Below are positions 13,301-28,300 of a stretch of DNA of 64,000 bases, piece after piece (position 1 is the stretch's first letter; each line of letters opens with the position of its first letter). The position numbers were made by a program, and so were the translations under genes. The DNA is from Lates calcarifer (Eukaryota > Chordata > Actinopteri > Centropomidae): contig NC_066849.1 in NCBI RefSeq assembly GCF_001640805.2, forward strand, positions 22,244,405-22,308,404. The letters run 5' to 3'. Under the pieces are notes generated by a model. It was not told the DNA's origin. It was given only the letters and a program-made list of their open reading frames with translations, and did no database searches.

Positions 13301-16300
13301 TGTTTCAGGTTTGTGGGTCTATCATTCTGCAGCATGAAATGATGCCTGTGCTCCCTTTAATGTACTTTTTATAACCACCATTTTGCCCAAGCTGGTTTTT
13401 TAAGTACTACTGTCTTACTTGCGGCTGAACAAAACTACTGCTATGCAAAATTAACAGCGACACAGTGCAGCGAACGGACACGCTGAGACACTCAAGCCGA
13501 CATAAGTTAGTTGGCATGCTGACAACACAGACCTTAACATAGAGCCCTTTGTAATAAAACATGGTGAAGAGGTTCGACGACATCACACCATGAGGCAGCT
13601 GCAGGCAAACAACCCCCCTTTGATTCTTGACATGCTCTCCTCCTCCTGCACTCTTTCATTCTGTCACCCTGCCTCTCATTATCTGCTCTCCTCCTCCTCA
13701 CACCCTCCCCACCTTCATCCTCTCCTTCACTCTACCTCCTTGTCTTTTATCCCCCCCTTCTTCTACCTTGGGTGCTTCTTTTTTTGTCAGTGAGCTAGCC
13801 TAATTACAGCAGAACCCAGTTTTTCAGCTCTCCCCTGGGAGTGAAGGTCGTTTGGGAAAATGAAATGCTTGTCATGCAAAAATGTAGTCGACTATCAAAA
13901 TCTTGGACCAAAGCTTATTCAAACGGTGACAATTGTCACTATCTAATTTGTAGCTTCGCTGCGTTTAGTGGCATGTTGTCAACAAAGATTTTCAAAAGCC
14001 AATCCAAAGCAGAATATGGACCCACTTTATTTTTACCTTGCATATTTTTCCTGCTCAGAAGTCTTTGAAGTTTGGGTAAAAGAGAGGCAAGAAAAAATAA
14101 AAAACAGTAATAAATCCACACTGTTGACAAAAGAGATGTTGAATAGCTCTTGTAGTCTCACATGCTATACCTTCCAGCAAAGGCTTGCAAGAAAGGATTT
14201 GATTCAGGGCTTTGCTTAAAGAACAGAACAATGGCTGTGCACCGTCATACTCCACCATACCACCATGTTTCTACTTCAAAACAGGGAGTTAAAGGCACAC
14301 TCCCAGGCAATTTTGGCATACAATATACAAACATGGTTGGTAATTTTTATCTATTGAAAATTGATTGCACAATCATACCCAGGAACTCTCGGGAGACCTC
14401 AGTGATTCATCATTTCATGTTAATGCATCTTGAGCAAAGCTTCAGCATTATGATCAAATGCAGGGAGACCAATTTGAGTGTGAGTATTAAAAATTATGAG
14501 GCCAAATATCTTTTTTTAATATATCCAACTTATTTTAACCGAACCATGGATTTAAAAACTTGTTACATCCCTATTGCCAAGTGTTTTCTCAATGATTATA
14601 TTTTTAATTGTTTAGTCTAATAATGTCAGAGAATAGTGAAAAATACGAAAATATGAAATATTTGCAGATGAATTTTTTCGATCAACTAAATGATGAATCA
14701 ATTAATTATTCCAGCTCTACTCTTCATCTGTTTATCACGTTTCTGGTCCAAGAGTAAGAACAACATAACCAAACCATATCAGCAAATATACATTCTCCAT
14801 TTAAATGTCTAATCAGAACAACACCAGTCATGTAGCTGAAGGTCTATGTGGGGTTTATTAGAGTGTATCTACTCATCAGTCTAATTAACAGCACACAGCA
14901 CACACCTCTCTGTGCATAATAGGGTATACTCTCCGATCAGCCTAATTACTTTTGACATATTGGAGGCTGCGATCGCAGTGTGCCCACCTCCCCCGCAGTG
15001 GTGCACCTCCTCAACCGATGCAACACCACTGAACGAAACCAAAGCTATTTTATGGCAGAGGAAACAGCAGGTAAATCTGTGCAATATTGTAGCAGTCAAA
15101 GAGGCTGTTAGAGCCTTGTTGTGGCTCACAAGGGAGAAATAAAAGTATTTCCATCACAGACGCTGAATTAGAAGTAATTTTACTGTTTCGATCCCTCTTT
15201 CTCTTTTTCCCTCTCTTTATGAGTGTGTGTGTCTATGCGTGTGTGTAAGTACCTGTGGTCAGATGCCAAGTGAGGTTGGTTCATCTTATGCTCATTAGCC
15301 TAGTGTGTTCGAACCAGATTAGTCTACTGCTCAAAGACTGCAAATTAGCACCGTGGTTATGTGGCTGTGAATGTGTGTGTGCTGTATATACTGTATGTGT
15401 GTATGCCTCTGGGTGAAAGAAAGTAAGAACGCCTGGGAGCATCATACTTGTGGTTAAGGAAGCAGCACACCAAAATAACACGCAGACATGCACATACACA
15501 CAAGCCAAACACACTTAAAAGCCCTCCTGTAGTGAAAGACGTCAGTCGACAGTCGTTGACCAATCAGGCGTTGGAGTGGAATGACACGGCATCACGAAAG
15601 GACAACTCAGTCGGGAGCACACACATTCAGACGCAGATGTGCACTTGCACAACTCAAATATATGTAGGGCTATACAGACAAGCGTGTACACTCTGAAACA
15701 CACACGCAAACTCTGAAGGACTCAAGCTGAGCAGCTTTTTCTTTTAATGCAACCTCACATGACCTCAAAATCAATTATGGAGACAATTATCAGGCAGGGC
15801 AAACTGCTCTGGAACTCTAAAAAAGCTCTTTCAAACGTGGGTGAATATTTTCTCCACAGGAAACTGTGCAATTAAACTTAAACACTCAATAGCTTTTAAG
15901 AAGAAAAGAGTAAAAGCATGTATATCTTTAATTAGTAATGGAGGAAGTATTTTGATCTTTTAGTTTTTAGTATAAAAATACTCCATCACAAGTAAATATT
16001 CTGCATTCTAAATTTTACTTAAGTGAAAGTTCATAGGTATTATCAGTAAAATATACCTGAAAGTATCAAAAGTAAAAGTACTTTTTATGTTGAAGGGCTC
16101 CTAATATTATTATTATATATTACATTGTCATAATTACATGTAACATGTAAGCAGCATTTTAATCATGTAGCTGATCAGGACTGGGTTAATGTTAATAACA
16201 GTATATACAACAGTTTCATCTTTATATCATTGTAAACTGAATATTTTTCGACTGTTAGTCGGACAAAACAAAACATCTGAGGATGTCACATCATGTTTTG

Positions 16301-19300
16301 TTGCTTTGGTTTGAATTAATCTGAAAAGTAACAACTAACTATAAACGTCAGATAAATACAGTGGAGTAACAAATGACATCATTTCCCTCTGAAATGTAGT
16401 GGAGTACAAGTAGTAGAGTACAAGTACCTCACATTTGTACTGTGCAGTGCTTGAGTGAAGTTACTTTCCACTGCTTTATTTACAGTTAACAAGTTTTAGC
16501 TCCTGTCAGAAATGTTTTCACGTATTAGGCCCAGAGGAGCTCCAGCAGACTCAGTATTATACTCTGGTGTCTCAAAACTGCTCACAGTCCCCTTCAGTCG
16601 CACTTAGCTGCATTATACAGTCTATACGCAGCCTGTAAAGTCTCCCCCAATAATTTTCACATTCAACATCAATCTGAAGTACCAGCTAATGGGCTGACCC
16701 TGTTGTCTTAAAAGAGTCTGCTCAGCAGTTTAAAAACACATTGTATCAGCAAAAAATACACATAACTATACAACAACAATAGATTTACACGAGGAGCCAC
16801 AGATGTTGTGGAAAAAATTATTATTTTTTTCACAATAGCATGACACCATCATGTCATTAAACAGTTTGGTTTTGAGACATCGTCTTTTTTATCCATGTAT
16901 CCAGTGAGGAACAGACAGACATGTACACTGTGTTAGGTCTGTGTGCAGTTTGAAGATATGCTGATATATTATTGCTACAGTACTGGCACATTACCCTCAA
17001 ATTAATCAGCTACTGGATGTGTATAGTATCAGGAGCAAATTCTCTTGAAAGCTAGCAAAATAAACCTTTTCTACTGTAATGATGTATAGCTAGAAATAAT
17101 TAATTTACATGCTGTAATTTACTTACTGTTGTTTATTTCTTCACAACAGAAAGCCATTAAATCAAACATCTAGGCCAGGTCCTGCCTTCATACACCACCC
17201 ACAGTGCTACAGGTTTGCATATCATAATTATAGAAATTTATCAAATAAGACACGTTTTAAAGGGGCACTCCACAGATTTTAAACATAAAGGTCTGTCTGC
17301 TTGTAATGGGGAGTGTTTCTTAACAGAACAATTAAATATTCTGAACCATTGTGTTTCATACATACAGTACACACTTATATACCTGATGTAAGTTTAACAT
17401 AATTATACCTTAATTTGGTGGGCACAGTGACTGGTCCATTAAATGTTGGACCACAAATCTAAGCCAATACTTGGGTTTCTGCTGACATCCTCTGACAACC
17501 ATAGAGTCAGAATAACAACTGTCAGTCTCTCATCCTCTGCTAACTTCTCCTGCTAATACTGGGTATTAATTTCCGTCTTGACTTCTGCTCCTCTGTGTGC
17601 TGCACAAAACAAATTAGACACATGGGGTTCTTGGTCCTGGTGTATTAATAGCTAATCTCTGTTTATTTTCTTTCACACATTGAAAGGATTTCGACACTTG
17701 GGCATGCCACCATGTGCACTAGTTTTGGAGGAGGACTAACTGCAGCCTGACAAAAGACACCAAGCAGTTACCTAAACCTTTGAGCAAATTATGATTTTGT
17801 TCAAAGGATAGACCTCACCCAAAAATGCTTTCATATTCTACATTTCATTCCAACTAAACTGTTCCAAGAGGTCAGAAGCACAGTCATGATGATAAAATAT
17901 GACTGTGTCAGAGTTCCACTTTAGGTTTCTGAACTGCTCTTTGTAGATTTTAGCTTTTCCTCTTCAGTTCTTAGCAGCTAAATTAGGTGCAACGCCTCTT
18001 AGAGTATTTTCAGTCTCACCTGCTGTCAGCCTCACTCTTATTTATGCACATTTAAATTCCTTTTACCAAAAGGGGTAATTCAAGAACCTCTATCTCTCCT
18101 CAAATGGCACATAGATCATTCTGCAAAGAGCAATTCAGGTGTACAATGTGCAATACATCAGGATATTAGATAATAATGTTACAGCAGAAAAATGGATTTC
18201 AAGAAAGTCCTTAAATAACCCACTACAAGGAAAGCATCAGAAAACTAAGGTGTATTCTGGTTCAGGTTTTTAAAGCATAAATCAACTGTTGTGTAATTGG
18301 CCATTCTTAATAACAAACCAGGGTTTTATATACACTGATCATATCATTTTCAAATTAGTCATTATTTCTAATGATATTACATTATAACGCCTTAAGCCAG
18401 AGGAATCTTAATTAGTTACTACAAGCAAACAAGTAGAACACGTGTTGTATGTAGTAGCTTACTGCTTGTCTCATTTATGAACCATTATGCCTGTGGCTGT
18501 AGATCGTAACATGTCAACCTCATACAAACTTCACTGTAGGAAACACTATTGAGTTAATGTGATGACTACTTTCACTTCAAGTAGTAATCTGATAGTAAGA
18601 GAACTCCCCTTTTCCCCTCTGCAGGGCCTCTGCTCCCATTTCACAGCAACATGCACCAGTGCACCATGTTAGTATTGGTGTGTTGTTGTATATTTGTGAC
18701 ATGTTGTATGATCTATGAACGTGATATGTGAAATGTGTTGTGGTCATGTGATATTTATTAATTGTGAGTGACTGATGTTGTTGGAACTGTGCTGTTATAT
18801 TTTGTATATATGTTAAACTGAAGTGAACTAATTTGAAATGATTAAAGTTATATTAACAATGGACCAAATGACTATGTATGATGTGAAAATGGTTGCACTA
18901 ACAACTAATTAACACCTGACCCTGCAGTTCCACTTCAACTCTTCCAAGCGTTAAAGCACTGTTATGGTTTTATAGAAGAACTAAAAGTAAAGTTATCTGA
19001 CTTATTTTAGTTACATGGACAGAAACAAGACTCCAAATGAATGCTGATGTTGCCCCTTGTCCACTTGATGTATAAATAAGCAACTGTTTGCTTATATATT
19101 CGCTATATCATCGACAGCCTGTTCGGCTGCCTTTAATTGGCCAAAAATCAACTGAAATCAGCACCAATCCAAAGCACCAGCAGCTAGCAAAAACAAAGGA
19201 GCACAACAACAGGTGGTAAACAGATAATTAAAGAGCTGACTGGATTTCAGATTTCATCCATCCATCAGAGAGAAGCACATGGTAGACGTTTTCAGGCCAA

Positions 19301-22300
19301 ATGTGCCCACGAAGCTGTGTGGTCTCACGGCAACGGATCTTTCGGATCAGACGTGTAAGCAATGCCTTGAGGTATCAGGTTGTTTTTCCTATTGCTGACA
19401 CGTCGTCGTTGTGAATGGAAGCTGGGAGAGGCGCGGGACCGTCGTGTTAAAAAGAACAACCGAGCTGTCACACATGAGCACTTATCTGTGTCACAGCCTC
19501 TTATTGAACAAACATCCCACACAAACACACATGCACGCGTGCACACACACACACACACACTCAATCTCAGACTTTCTGGTCTCTGTCTTTGTTTCTTACT
19601 CTGTCTTTTCCTGTATGGCTCCCTCTCTCTCCCACCCTCCGATTTCACCTCTCCTCTCACTCCCTTCTCTCACATCTGTTGTTAACAGCATTGACCTAGA
19701 AAATTTGCGGTGTCATGATTTCACTTGATGAAAGAGGACATGTTCGTCACTGTTGGGAAAAAAGGAGCACATCATCGCCGTCTTACAGAAAACCTCTATC
19801 TCAGCTTTTCAGAAAGTGAAAGAGAAGAGTTAAATCCCCCCTCGACACCTGCACATTTTGACAATTTACAGCTCTCTAAATTATTTGTGCTGTTGCCAGA
19901 AAAAAAAAGTCAGTCAAGGTTGAGAAATGCTGATATATGGCTCCTATAATGTTGGATTTCTTTACAATAGTACAGTTTCATGACTATGTCACTAAGACAT
20001 ATTATGTGTTTGATAATTCAATACAATACAGTAAAACAGGGCAGACCTGTCAACACAATACATTGTTTTTAAAGAAGCAGGGCAGGTTTGTGGCTTTAAA
20101 ACACAGAAGATGTATTGTGGTTCTCCAGAATATGATTGCTTGTCACAGCAGAGGCTTGTCACTATAAATATAACTGCAACATATTGAGTTTTTAGACAAC
20201 AGGGTGTGCTAGTCACTGTAAAATAAATAAATAACTAACTTATTGTCTTTTAGAAAATAGGAACGGCACAACAATAAAACATGAACATATTGGGTTCTTA
20301 TTTTTAGAACTGAGCCCGTGATGAAGCCTGTCTTTCTCCCTCTCTCTCTGGATGAAAAGTTAACATGAAACTGCCACTACCACAAAAAGAAACGTGCACA
20401 CACACAGACACACACGTGCACACGCTCGCTCAGAGACACAAGCGCTGTGTGAAGCATCCAGTCTGTCACTATGGCAGAATCCTTTGTGCCTTTGTGACTA
20501 ACACAAGGGGAACAGGCCTCTAACTGACATGCTCTGTTTTTAAAGGAGAGCGACGCCTGTAGACGCCACATTAGACACCATCACACGCTGGATCGGTTGT
20601 TCAAGTGGATGTTCGGCGCGTTGATAGGGTAGGTAATTCACGGGGGGGGATGAGTGGGCACGGGTGGGGATGATATAGCTTCTGTAGGCACAAATTAAAG
20701 CTGATGTGTTCGCTGTGGAACATATGGTGAACGGGATGAGCAACCATTTGTCCTCTTTTGTTAAATGGGAATATAAAGACATCAAATATTAACTCAGGGA
20801 GAAATATATCATGGGTTTTGAGGAGGAGGATGCTGTTGAACAGCCTACTTTGTTAGTATGCATGATTGCTGGTGTCTTCTGTGTGAATGTCTTTGCATTG
20901 AGTATGAAACTAGAGACTGACTTGAGTAAAAGAAATAAAACAATAACCACTGTAAAGTCACCCTGTTTTCCAACGTGTTGATGACACTGAATGGGACACA
21001 CCTGCTGGCAATGGGAAAGGAGTCAATTGCCTTTTTTAGAGACTTTACCCACATTTAAAAAACCTTCATATACTTGCTAATTGTGGTGTAAAACAGGTAT
21101 ATGAATAGTAAATTGACCTTCATTTATAAAATCTCTGCTCCCCTCTTATAATTTAACACTGAATAGACAGAAATATTCTCCTGTTCGTCTGGTAATGGTA
21201 TTATAAGAAAGGTATCTTCACCAGAGTTGGAGAGTTTGACTTGTGTGTTATATCATTCTAATCAAGCAATGCACTTCAAGTGAACTTGTACTTACATTAG
21301 TTTGATAGTCAAACTTTGGCAATCTACTTAACTTTTAGTATGACATCTAGAGTACACTGTAAATGACACAACAACTTCGGCTGTCATAAAATTCACAGAC
21401 TCACAAAACTACACAGCAAAATCCAGTAGGGCTTTAAGAGTATCAAGAGATTTCCAGTGTTTGTACTGTGTGCGTCTCTGAGCTGCCAGTCAGAAATGAA
21501 AGATGAGTGGGACACGAAATCAGACGAGGCACAACTGCGAGTTTCACGCTCGAGCATTACAGCTCCAAACGCCAACATTTAATCTCCAAGTCCCTGACAT
21601 CAAAGACTCAATCCCCCACACTTTTCATCAAATCAATCTTAAGTAAATATACTTCCATTTTACATTTCTTCTGGATTTTGACATGTAAACTGACAATAAT
21701 TTCAAAACCCACAGGATTCAAAGTCAATCAAAGTGGGGCGTTAAAATCATTTTAGATTTGACTTGAGATCAGAAAAAGACTGATAGAAAAGGGCTCAGTA
21801 GCTGAATAGAACTCATCTGAAAGGAAATGGGCCACAGTGTTTATTGTGTGTCTAAGTACATCTACACTGCATCTCAAATGGTGACAAGCTCGTCCTGTTC
21901 ACAAAGAATACACCCACAGCAGCCTTACATCTTCTTAAGTTTATATAAGTGCATGGAGACAGCAATGTGGAGAACACTGAAGTACTGAGAACCACTCATT
22001 TCCACGTTTTTCTGCGTCAAGCCAACATTTTGAGCTGAGCCTACAATTATAAATCTTTGTGTGAAGAAACAGATGATTTAAACTGTTCTGAAAGCCACCC
22101 AGTTCTTCAAATATGCTCATTTTTTAAATCAAAAAACCTTAAAACATTACACTTGACCAAATAATGCATTTTAAAAAACACGCGATTTCTTTTATTATTT
22201 TCAGATGTCAGTCATTAGATCTACAACATGTCAGTGTACAAACCCCAAAGAAAAGTGACAATTAACCTATTTCTAATTATATTTGTAATTAAATGACATA

Positions 22301-25300
22301 ATCAAGTAACCAATGACAGACATATGACCAACATCCTCAGCCTCACACGTATTGTGGAATACAGAAACATAATAATATGAAACCAATATAAGAAACATTG
22401 TAAAGGTTAGAAGCTCATAATAGAAAAATCACTTTCCTCCATATAGTACAGAATGAATTCCTGCTGCCATGTTCATATATCAAATGTGAAGAACAAAGTA
22501 AAGGTATTATATAAAGATGTTATGAAAAGACAAAGTAAGAATTATGTAACTTACTTTCACATCAAATGCCATAAACGTCATTAACTGCTTTTTTTTTTTT
22601 ATGTCATCACCTTTTGGATTGTCAGGCTGCACTGAAAAGTGATTTGTGAATAAAGGTAATCTGGAGTGTGGATTTGGTTTGTCTGACAAACAAAGGGAGA
22701 GACTGAGGGTTGTTCTGATAATGATTTTTTTCAAATTCCTAAAGGGTATGTCTACTGATATTCTGTATCATTCTTGTTCATCTCTCAGATAAATAAACAA
22801 TTGAATGATTCTTCCAGCAAGCATTGTCTGTGTATCTTATTCCTCTGTGCCTTAGAGCTCCATTGTTGTTCAGAAACAGTTAAAAAATACATGAAAGAGC
22901 CACATCATTGCAGTGGATGTCCCTTCATTACCATGAACATGGACACTGTAGTTTATATTCGAGTCAATCCAACATGCACCACACTGCACACAACAGGACC
23001 AGCACGACCTGACAAACCAATCAGTGTTTCCCCTGAACAAAGCATACCTCCAAACTGATCCACCAGTTTTAATGTTAAACCATCCCTCTATTTAACAGAT
23101 GGGATATACAGTAAGGAGATAATTAAAAACCAGCAGACTCAAGCTTTAAGCATTATTTTGTCAGCAGAGTTTCCTTGCTTGGCATAAAAGAGGTTGCCTA
23201 ATCATCTAATTTGTATTCTATTAAGGCAGACCATTAGTCACAGATCTGTTTATCTCATGTCAGCATGTGTCTCCGCTTGTCTCCCCGGAGACAGCTAGAG
23301 AAAGACAGAGATGAACAAAGAGAAAAAAAGAGAGATATCAGCTGACCAAATGCCACCACGCCTCTGCTGCATCTCCCCTAACAGTCTCTCAATCTATCTG
23401 CGGGTCAATCTGGTGACACATGTTCTGCTGAAGCCAGCCTGGAAGACATCCGCTAGCTCAGTGAGACACCTTATGCTAACTCAGAGTGTGCAACACGGCT
23501 AAGAGACACATGTTCGCACAGTATGAAGCTTGGTCATGTCAGTGTGGAGCCGCACGCTACCAGACACACCACAGACCACAAAGTGAAGATGGGGGGTGGC
23601 TGCTTGCGTGACCCCCAAGAGGAAGAAACCAGTGCAGAGCTCTATGTTACTAAAATCAGTTAGATCCATCAGTATTTAATGTATAACATTAAAGGTTGCT
23701 CATTTACATAACAATTTAGATAATAAATTATTCATGTAAGTCTTTTTTTCTTTTTTTTTTAACAAAATTGTCAGACAGTCTCTGGTTCCAGCTGGTCAAA
23801 CATGAGAATGTGCTGCTTTTCTCTATTTTAAATCACTATATACTGAATATCTTTGGCTTTTAGACTGTTGGTACAGAAAAATGAAAACATCCGAGTACAT
23901 CATCTTGGGTATGAGTCATTTCTGAAGGGCATTTACACTATTCTTTGGCTCTTTATAGACTAAACAATGGTCAATGAGTCAAGCCAAATCAAAATACTTC
24001 ACATTTGAGGCAAGAAGAGTGTCACCTGAAGAAACTTAACTTTTATCAACAGATAAAGATAAAAAGATGTCACATTGCAATTATGTCCAACATAACAACA
24101 CAGTACTGGGCGAAGCAGACGGCAACCCACCATGAGCTGGGTTCTGCTCAAGGTTTCTACCTGCTGAGAGGGAGTTTTTTCTTGCTGCTGTCACCAAGTG
24201 CTTGCTCATTGGGGAATAGTGGGACTCTGGAAATAATATTAGAGAGTACATGAAGCAACAACACCCTAGTAACACAACATGGCAGATTTTATATCAACTG
24301 AAAACAAGATAAAGCTATGTGTCTTATATTCAACTTTCTAACAATAGAGAGCTGAGGCACTGGTGTCACGGTCATGCTAGTCTCTGTGCTACCTGCACAG
24401 TGCAATCTCTGATTTAATATTTTCTTCATTAGTCTTCCTGAGAAAACAAAGCACGTTCTTCGGCTTTACTGTCCACAGTCTCAAATTGGCATCCACTACA
24501 CTTTTAGAAATTGTTATTACAGACATGTCCGAAGTGACCACAGACTATTGACATTCATGGAAGCTGTGACATTTAACACACAGTGGTCTAGAGTTTATGG
24601 AAAATGGTGCTTGTTAAAGGCCACTAAAAAACAAGAGTATTAAATTAACGATAATATTTGATTGTTTTTTAAAGAATTACCTTGTTTGTGTTATTACAAA
24701 TGTCAGTGAGAAAAGTGATATCAAAAAACTTGCAGTCATCTATTATATTACTGTCGACATGCAACTTTGTCATATTTAAAAAAAATAAAAATAAAATAAA
24801 ATAATAATACTAGAGCAATGACTATTTGGCGTGAAAGAATGCAACTCACAGACTGCCACTTCAAAATTATTCCAGCACTTTAATTTATAAAGTTTATTTA
24901 AATAGTTCTAAATAGTGGAATGTACTTTTTTGATTGCTGTGTGAAGTGCTTTAACATGAACCATTTTAGACCCCCTGTTATTTAATCAAATGCTAAGAGG
25001 CCACTCTTCCATATTTTAGAGAGGTGCTGTGAAATCAAGTGCAAGAACAGAACAGACATGAAAAACTCAGACAAATTCTTTTCTCTGCTCATAAACCCAT
25101 CAGATGTCAGTGAAGAGATCCCTTCACGATGAGAGGTGTAACTAAAGTAGCTGAAGTTCACCAAAAGGTCGCCTGTACCGTGACCTACCACAGCTATTTT
25201 CTGAGTCAGTGAAGATGATTATGTAAATTCTGCACGCAAACTAAGGTAAACCAAGCATACTATAACAATTTCAGCTATGTGGGAGATATGTTTGGCCCTG

Positions 25301-28300
25301 GGAGGGGAGCTTTAAGTTTGCTGACCTCTTTGCTCCTTGAGGTAGAAACCTGAGGAGGCTCAGTTGTTGAGGGGGTGGGGTGGGGGGTTTGGAGGAAGGA
25401 CAGGGAGAATGGAAGGAGAGATGAGGGTTAAAGCTGAGTTCACTTAAAGAGAGGAGACACACTGAGAGAAATTTACTAATTTACCGCTTCAGAAACGATG
25501 CAGAGTTTATCTTGATGTCTTTTTTTCCTCAGGTTTTGGTTCAACCATCAGCAGTGTTGTCCCTGTCACTTCGATGGGCACAGTGCTCATCATCTGTGCC
25601 TTGAAGATGCTGTGTTTGTGCGTGGTGTGCAAGGGTCCTTAAAGTCAAGTGATGGTGTCTAGTCAACCGGATTGCTTTGCTTGAGTGCGTTTGCACACAC
25701 AAACACACAGAGTTTGACCTGCTGTCACCAAGATGTGGCCATGTCTCCTCCTGGATCAACCCCGAGGACTGCAACACAGCTGCTGCATCAAACTCCACTT
25801 TTCCTCTGTGAATCTCTGCTTTCCTCCCTCCCATCTTGACCTCTGCACCTCTCACTGCTGTATTATACTTTCTGTGGGACTTGGAGCACAGTTTGTCAGT
25901 GCTCAACTTCTTAACTCTGCAGCCCACTTAAATAAGAAGTGTAGAGAAAGTGATGTACAAGCTGACTCTCATCTAACTGCAGTCGTGTTTGACCACTGAA
26001 AGAATCAGCCAGACAGCATGAAAGTTTTTAAACATCTCACCAGTCTTTCCGTTATTATGTTTGTAATTTGGTTTGCTCGGTTTTGACCAAAATGCATATT
26101 AAAATCTGATTACAGCTTATTCATTATCACTTGATTATTAGCATCCATATCAGGCCCCTGAACTGTAAAACCTTATTTTATCTCTTGATTGCAGTTTTAC
26201 CTTACACATGCTTCCCATTCCTTTGGCAGATGTCTGAACAGCAGACTATACTGTATATCTTCAACATTTTGTCAGAAATTACACTGAAAAATATGAGACA
26301 CTGATAGCGTGCTGCACTGGAACAGTACTGAAAGAATACACTGAGAAAAAAAAGAAGTACAAAAAAATAGAAGTGTGTGAATGAAATTGTGCCCCAATGC
26401 TAATGGGAATACAGACTTTTGGTCATTACAATAAACAGGCAGAGTATACCAGCAGCAGTGTACCGGGCCTTCATCACCATAATTACAATAATAAACACAC
26501 AAGTTTATGGAATGGTCATGCTTTGGTTAGATTTAGAAAAAAAATCTAAATAAATACCTTTTTAACATTAGAGGCCATTCGTTGTCTTGGTTACAATAAT
26601 TAAAACATGGTTGAGGTTGTGGAACGGTCAAGAATAAAAGAACATAGACTATTGGTATAAGCACTGCCTTAGTCCGTTTATTTGTGTTATTGTCAGGTAC
26701 TTTTACTTATGTAAAGGATCTGAATAATTTTTCCACTGCTGAAAGTCACATAACACAAACAAACAAACTGATAGGGGCAGCGCCATTCCAGCAGCTGCCA
26801 TGTTCTGCTTGATAAAATTACTGTTTTTGTCAATGGAGTCTGGTAATGATATATAGCAAGGTTTGGTTAAACAACAAGGATCTTACTCTGTAAAAAAAAA
26901 AAAAAAAAAAGTCTATCTCTGTAGGAATACAGTAACAATGTGAACCTGTCAGAGGCAAAAAGCTGCACGTTAATGGACTTCATTTGACATGGACAATTGC
27001 CCATTGGATCACACTGCAGTAGCTGTCAGCGGGTTGTTGGGTACACTGTTCTTATTCAATACTGCACTGATTCCAAAGATTTTTGTCCTCATCAATCATT
27101 TACACCCAAAAAAATGTGGGTTGTGCTGTCTTCATCTGATAGCAAAAAAAACACAAAAAAACACTAAAAACTTTCTTAAAAAATAAGCAGTGCAGTGTTC
27201 ACTGGATCAAAGTTCTTCTTCCCTTATAACATCTCTGCTTGGATATATGCTGCTCGCAGTTATATGTTCTTGTAGTAGGCTGGTTTCATACAAAGGATCA
27301 AGTATATTGTACGTTAGTGTGTGGACTGTGGATTATGCAGCAGGGGTTCAGGCCAGGACCTGAATAAAAAATTCATTTTCTCATTCTGGGATGAAGCAAT
27401 GTATTACAGCTCAGAAGTGTCCAGGTGGACCAGGGGCTTAAAGCACACAGCACACTGTATATTTGCAATGTAGCTGTATGTTTGTGGAGTGAATATTGAA
27501 TTTGGCTCATAACCAACAAGATGTTTGAATGCCAACTCCTGTGTCTCATATCTTTTCACTCTTGTTTTAGAAAATCTAACACAATACCTTACAGAATAAT
27601 ATATCAGTTTTTTGTTTGTTTTTTTTTTAGGATGGATCAACAGTCTAAGACAGAGGGCTCACACAATTGTACATGCAGGTTATTCTATTCTATTTACCTA
27701 TGTATATTTATGAATGTGTTCACAGCTTTATAATATAAAGTCCACAGCAGTCAGAAATTGCCTGGCTGGATTACAGGCCTGCTAACAGCCACTCAAATAC
27801 TAAGAGCTTGTTAAAATGGCTCCTGGTGGGAGGGACCTGACACTTATTGGCTCTCAGCTCCATATATCAAACTACACAGGGCTAACCACTGGCTTCATTG
27901 TCTCTCTCTTTATGTCTTTTTTGTACTTTAACTCATTTTCTATCCTTCTACATCCCTATTTTGCTCTCCCCGTCTCTCAGGAGATTTGCTATCATAACTG
28001 CTGTCACACAGAGTAAAACTGTCAAAAGTAAAATAGCCCCTGCCGCTCCCCTGCCTGTGTGCTCTGTCCTGGTTTTTGCTTTTCCATCTGTCGTGTTGGA
28101 AATTTAGTAAAACAGAACAAAAGGGAAATATATAACCACAAAAAAGCCTGATCTGTAGGGTCACAATACATGCTTAGTTCAAGTGTGTGACATTTTGCCA
28201 GACAAAAGTCGACACTCAGAGTACACGTGTTGGACCAGAACAATCATTTTCTTTTTCCTGTGGTCACTTTCCTTCTGTTCCTGAGCAAAACTGCTGAATG

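Noticed and set aside
14162..14620. 152-codon plus-strand open frame in EphB intron 1
   Set aside because: No family resemblance, and its end runs into AT-rich repeat sequence; treated as chance.
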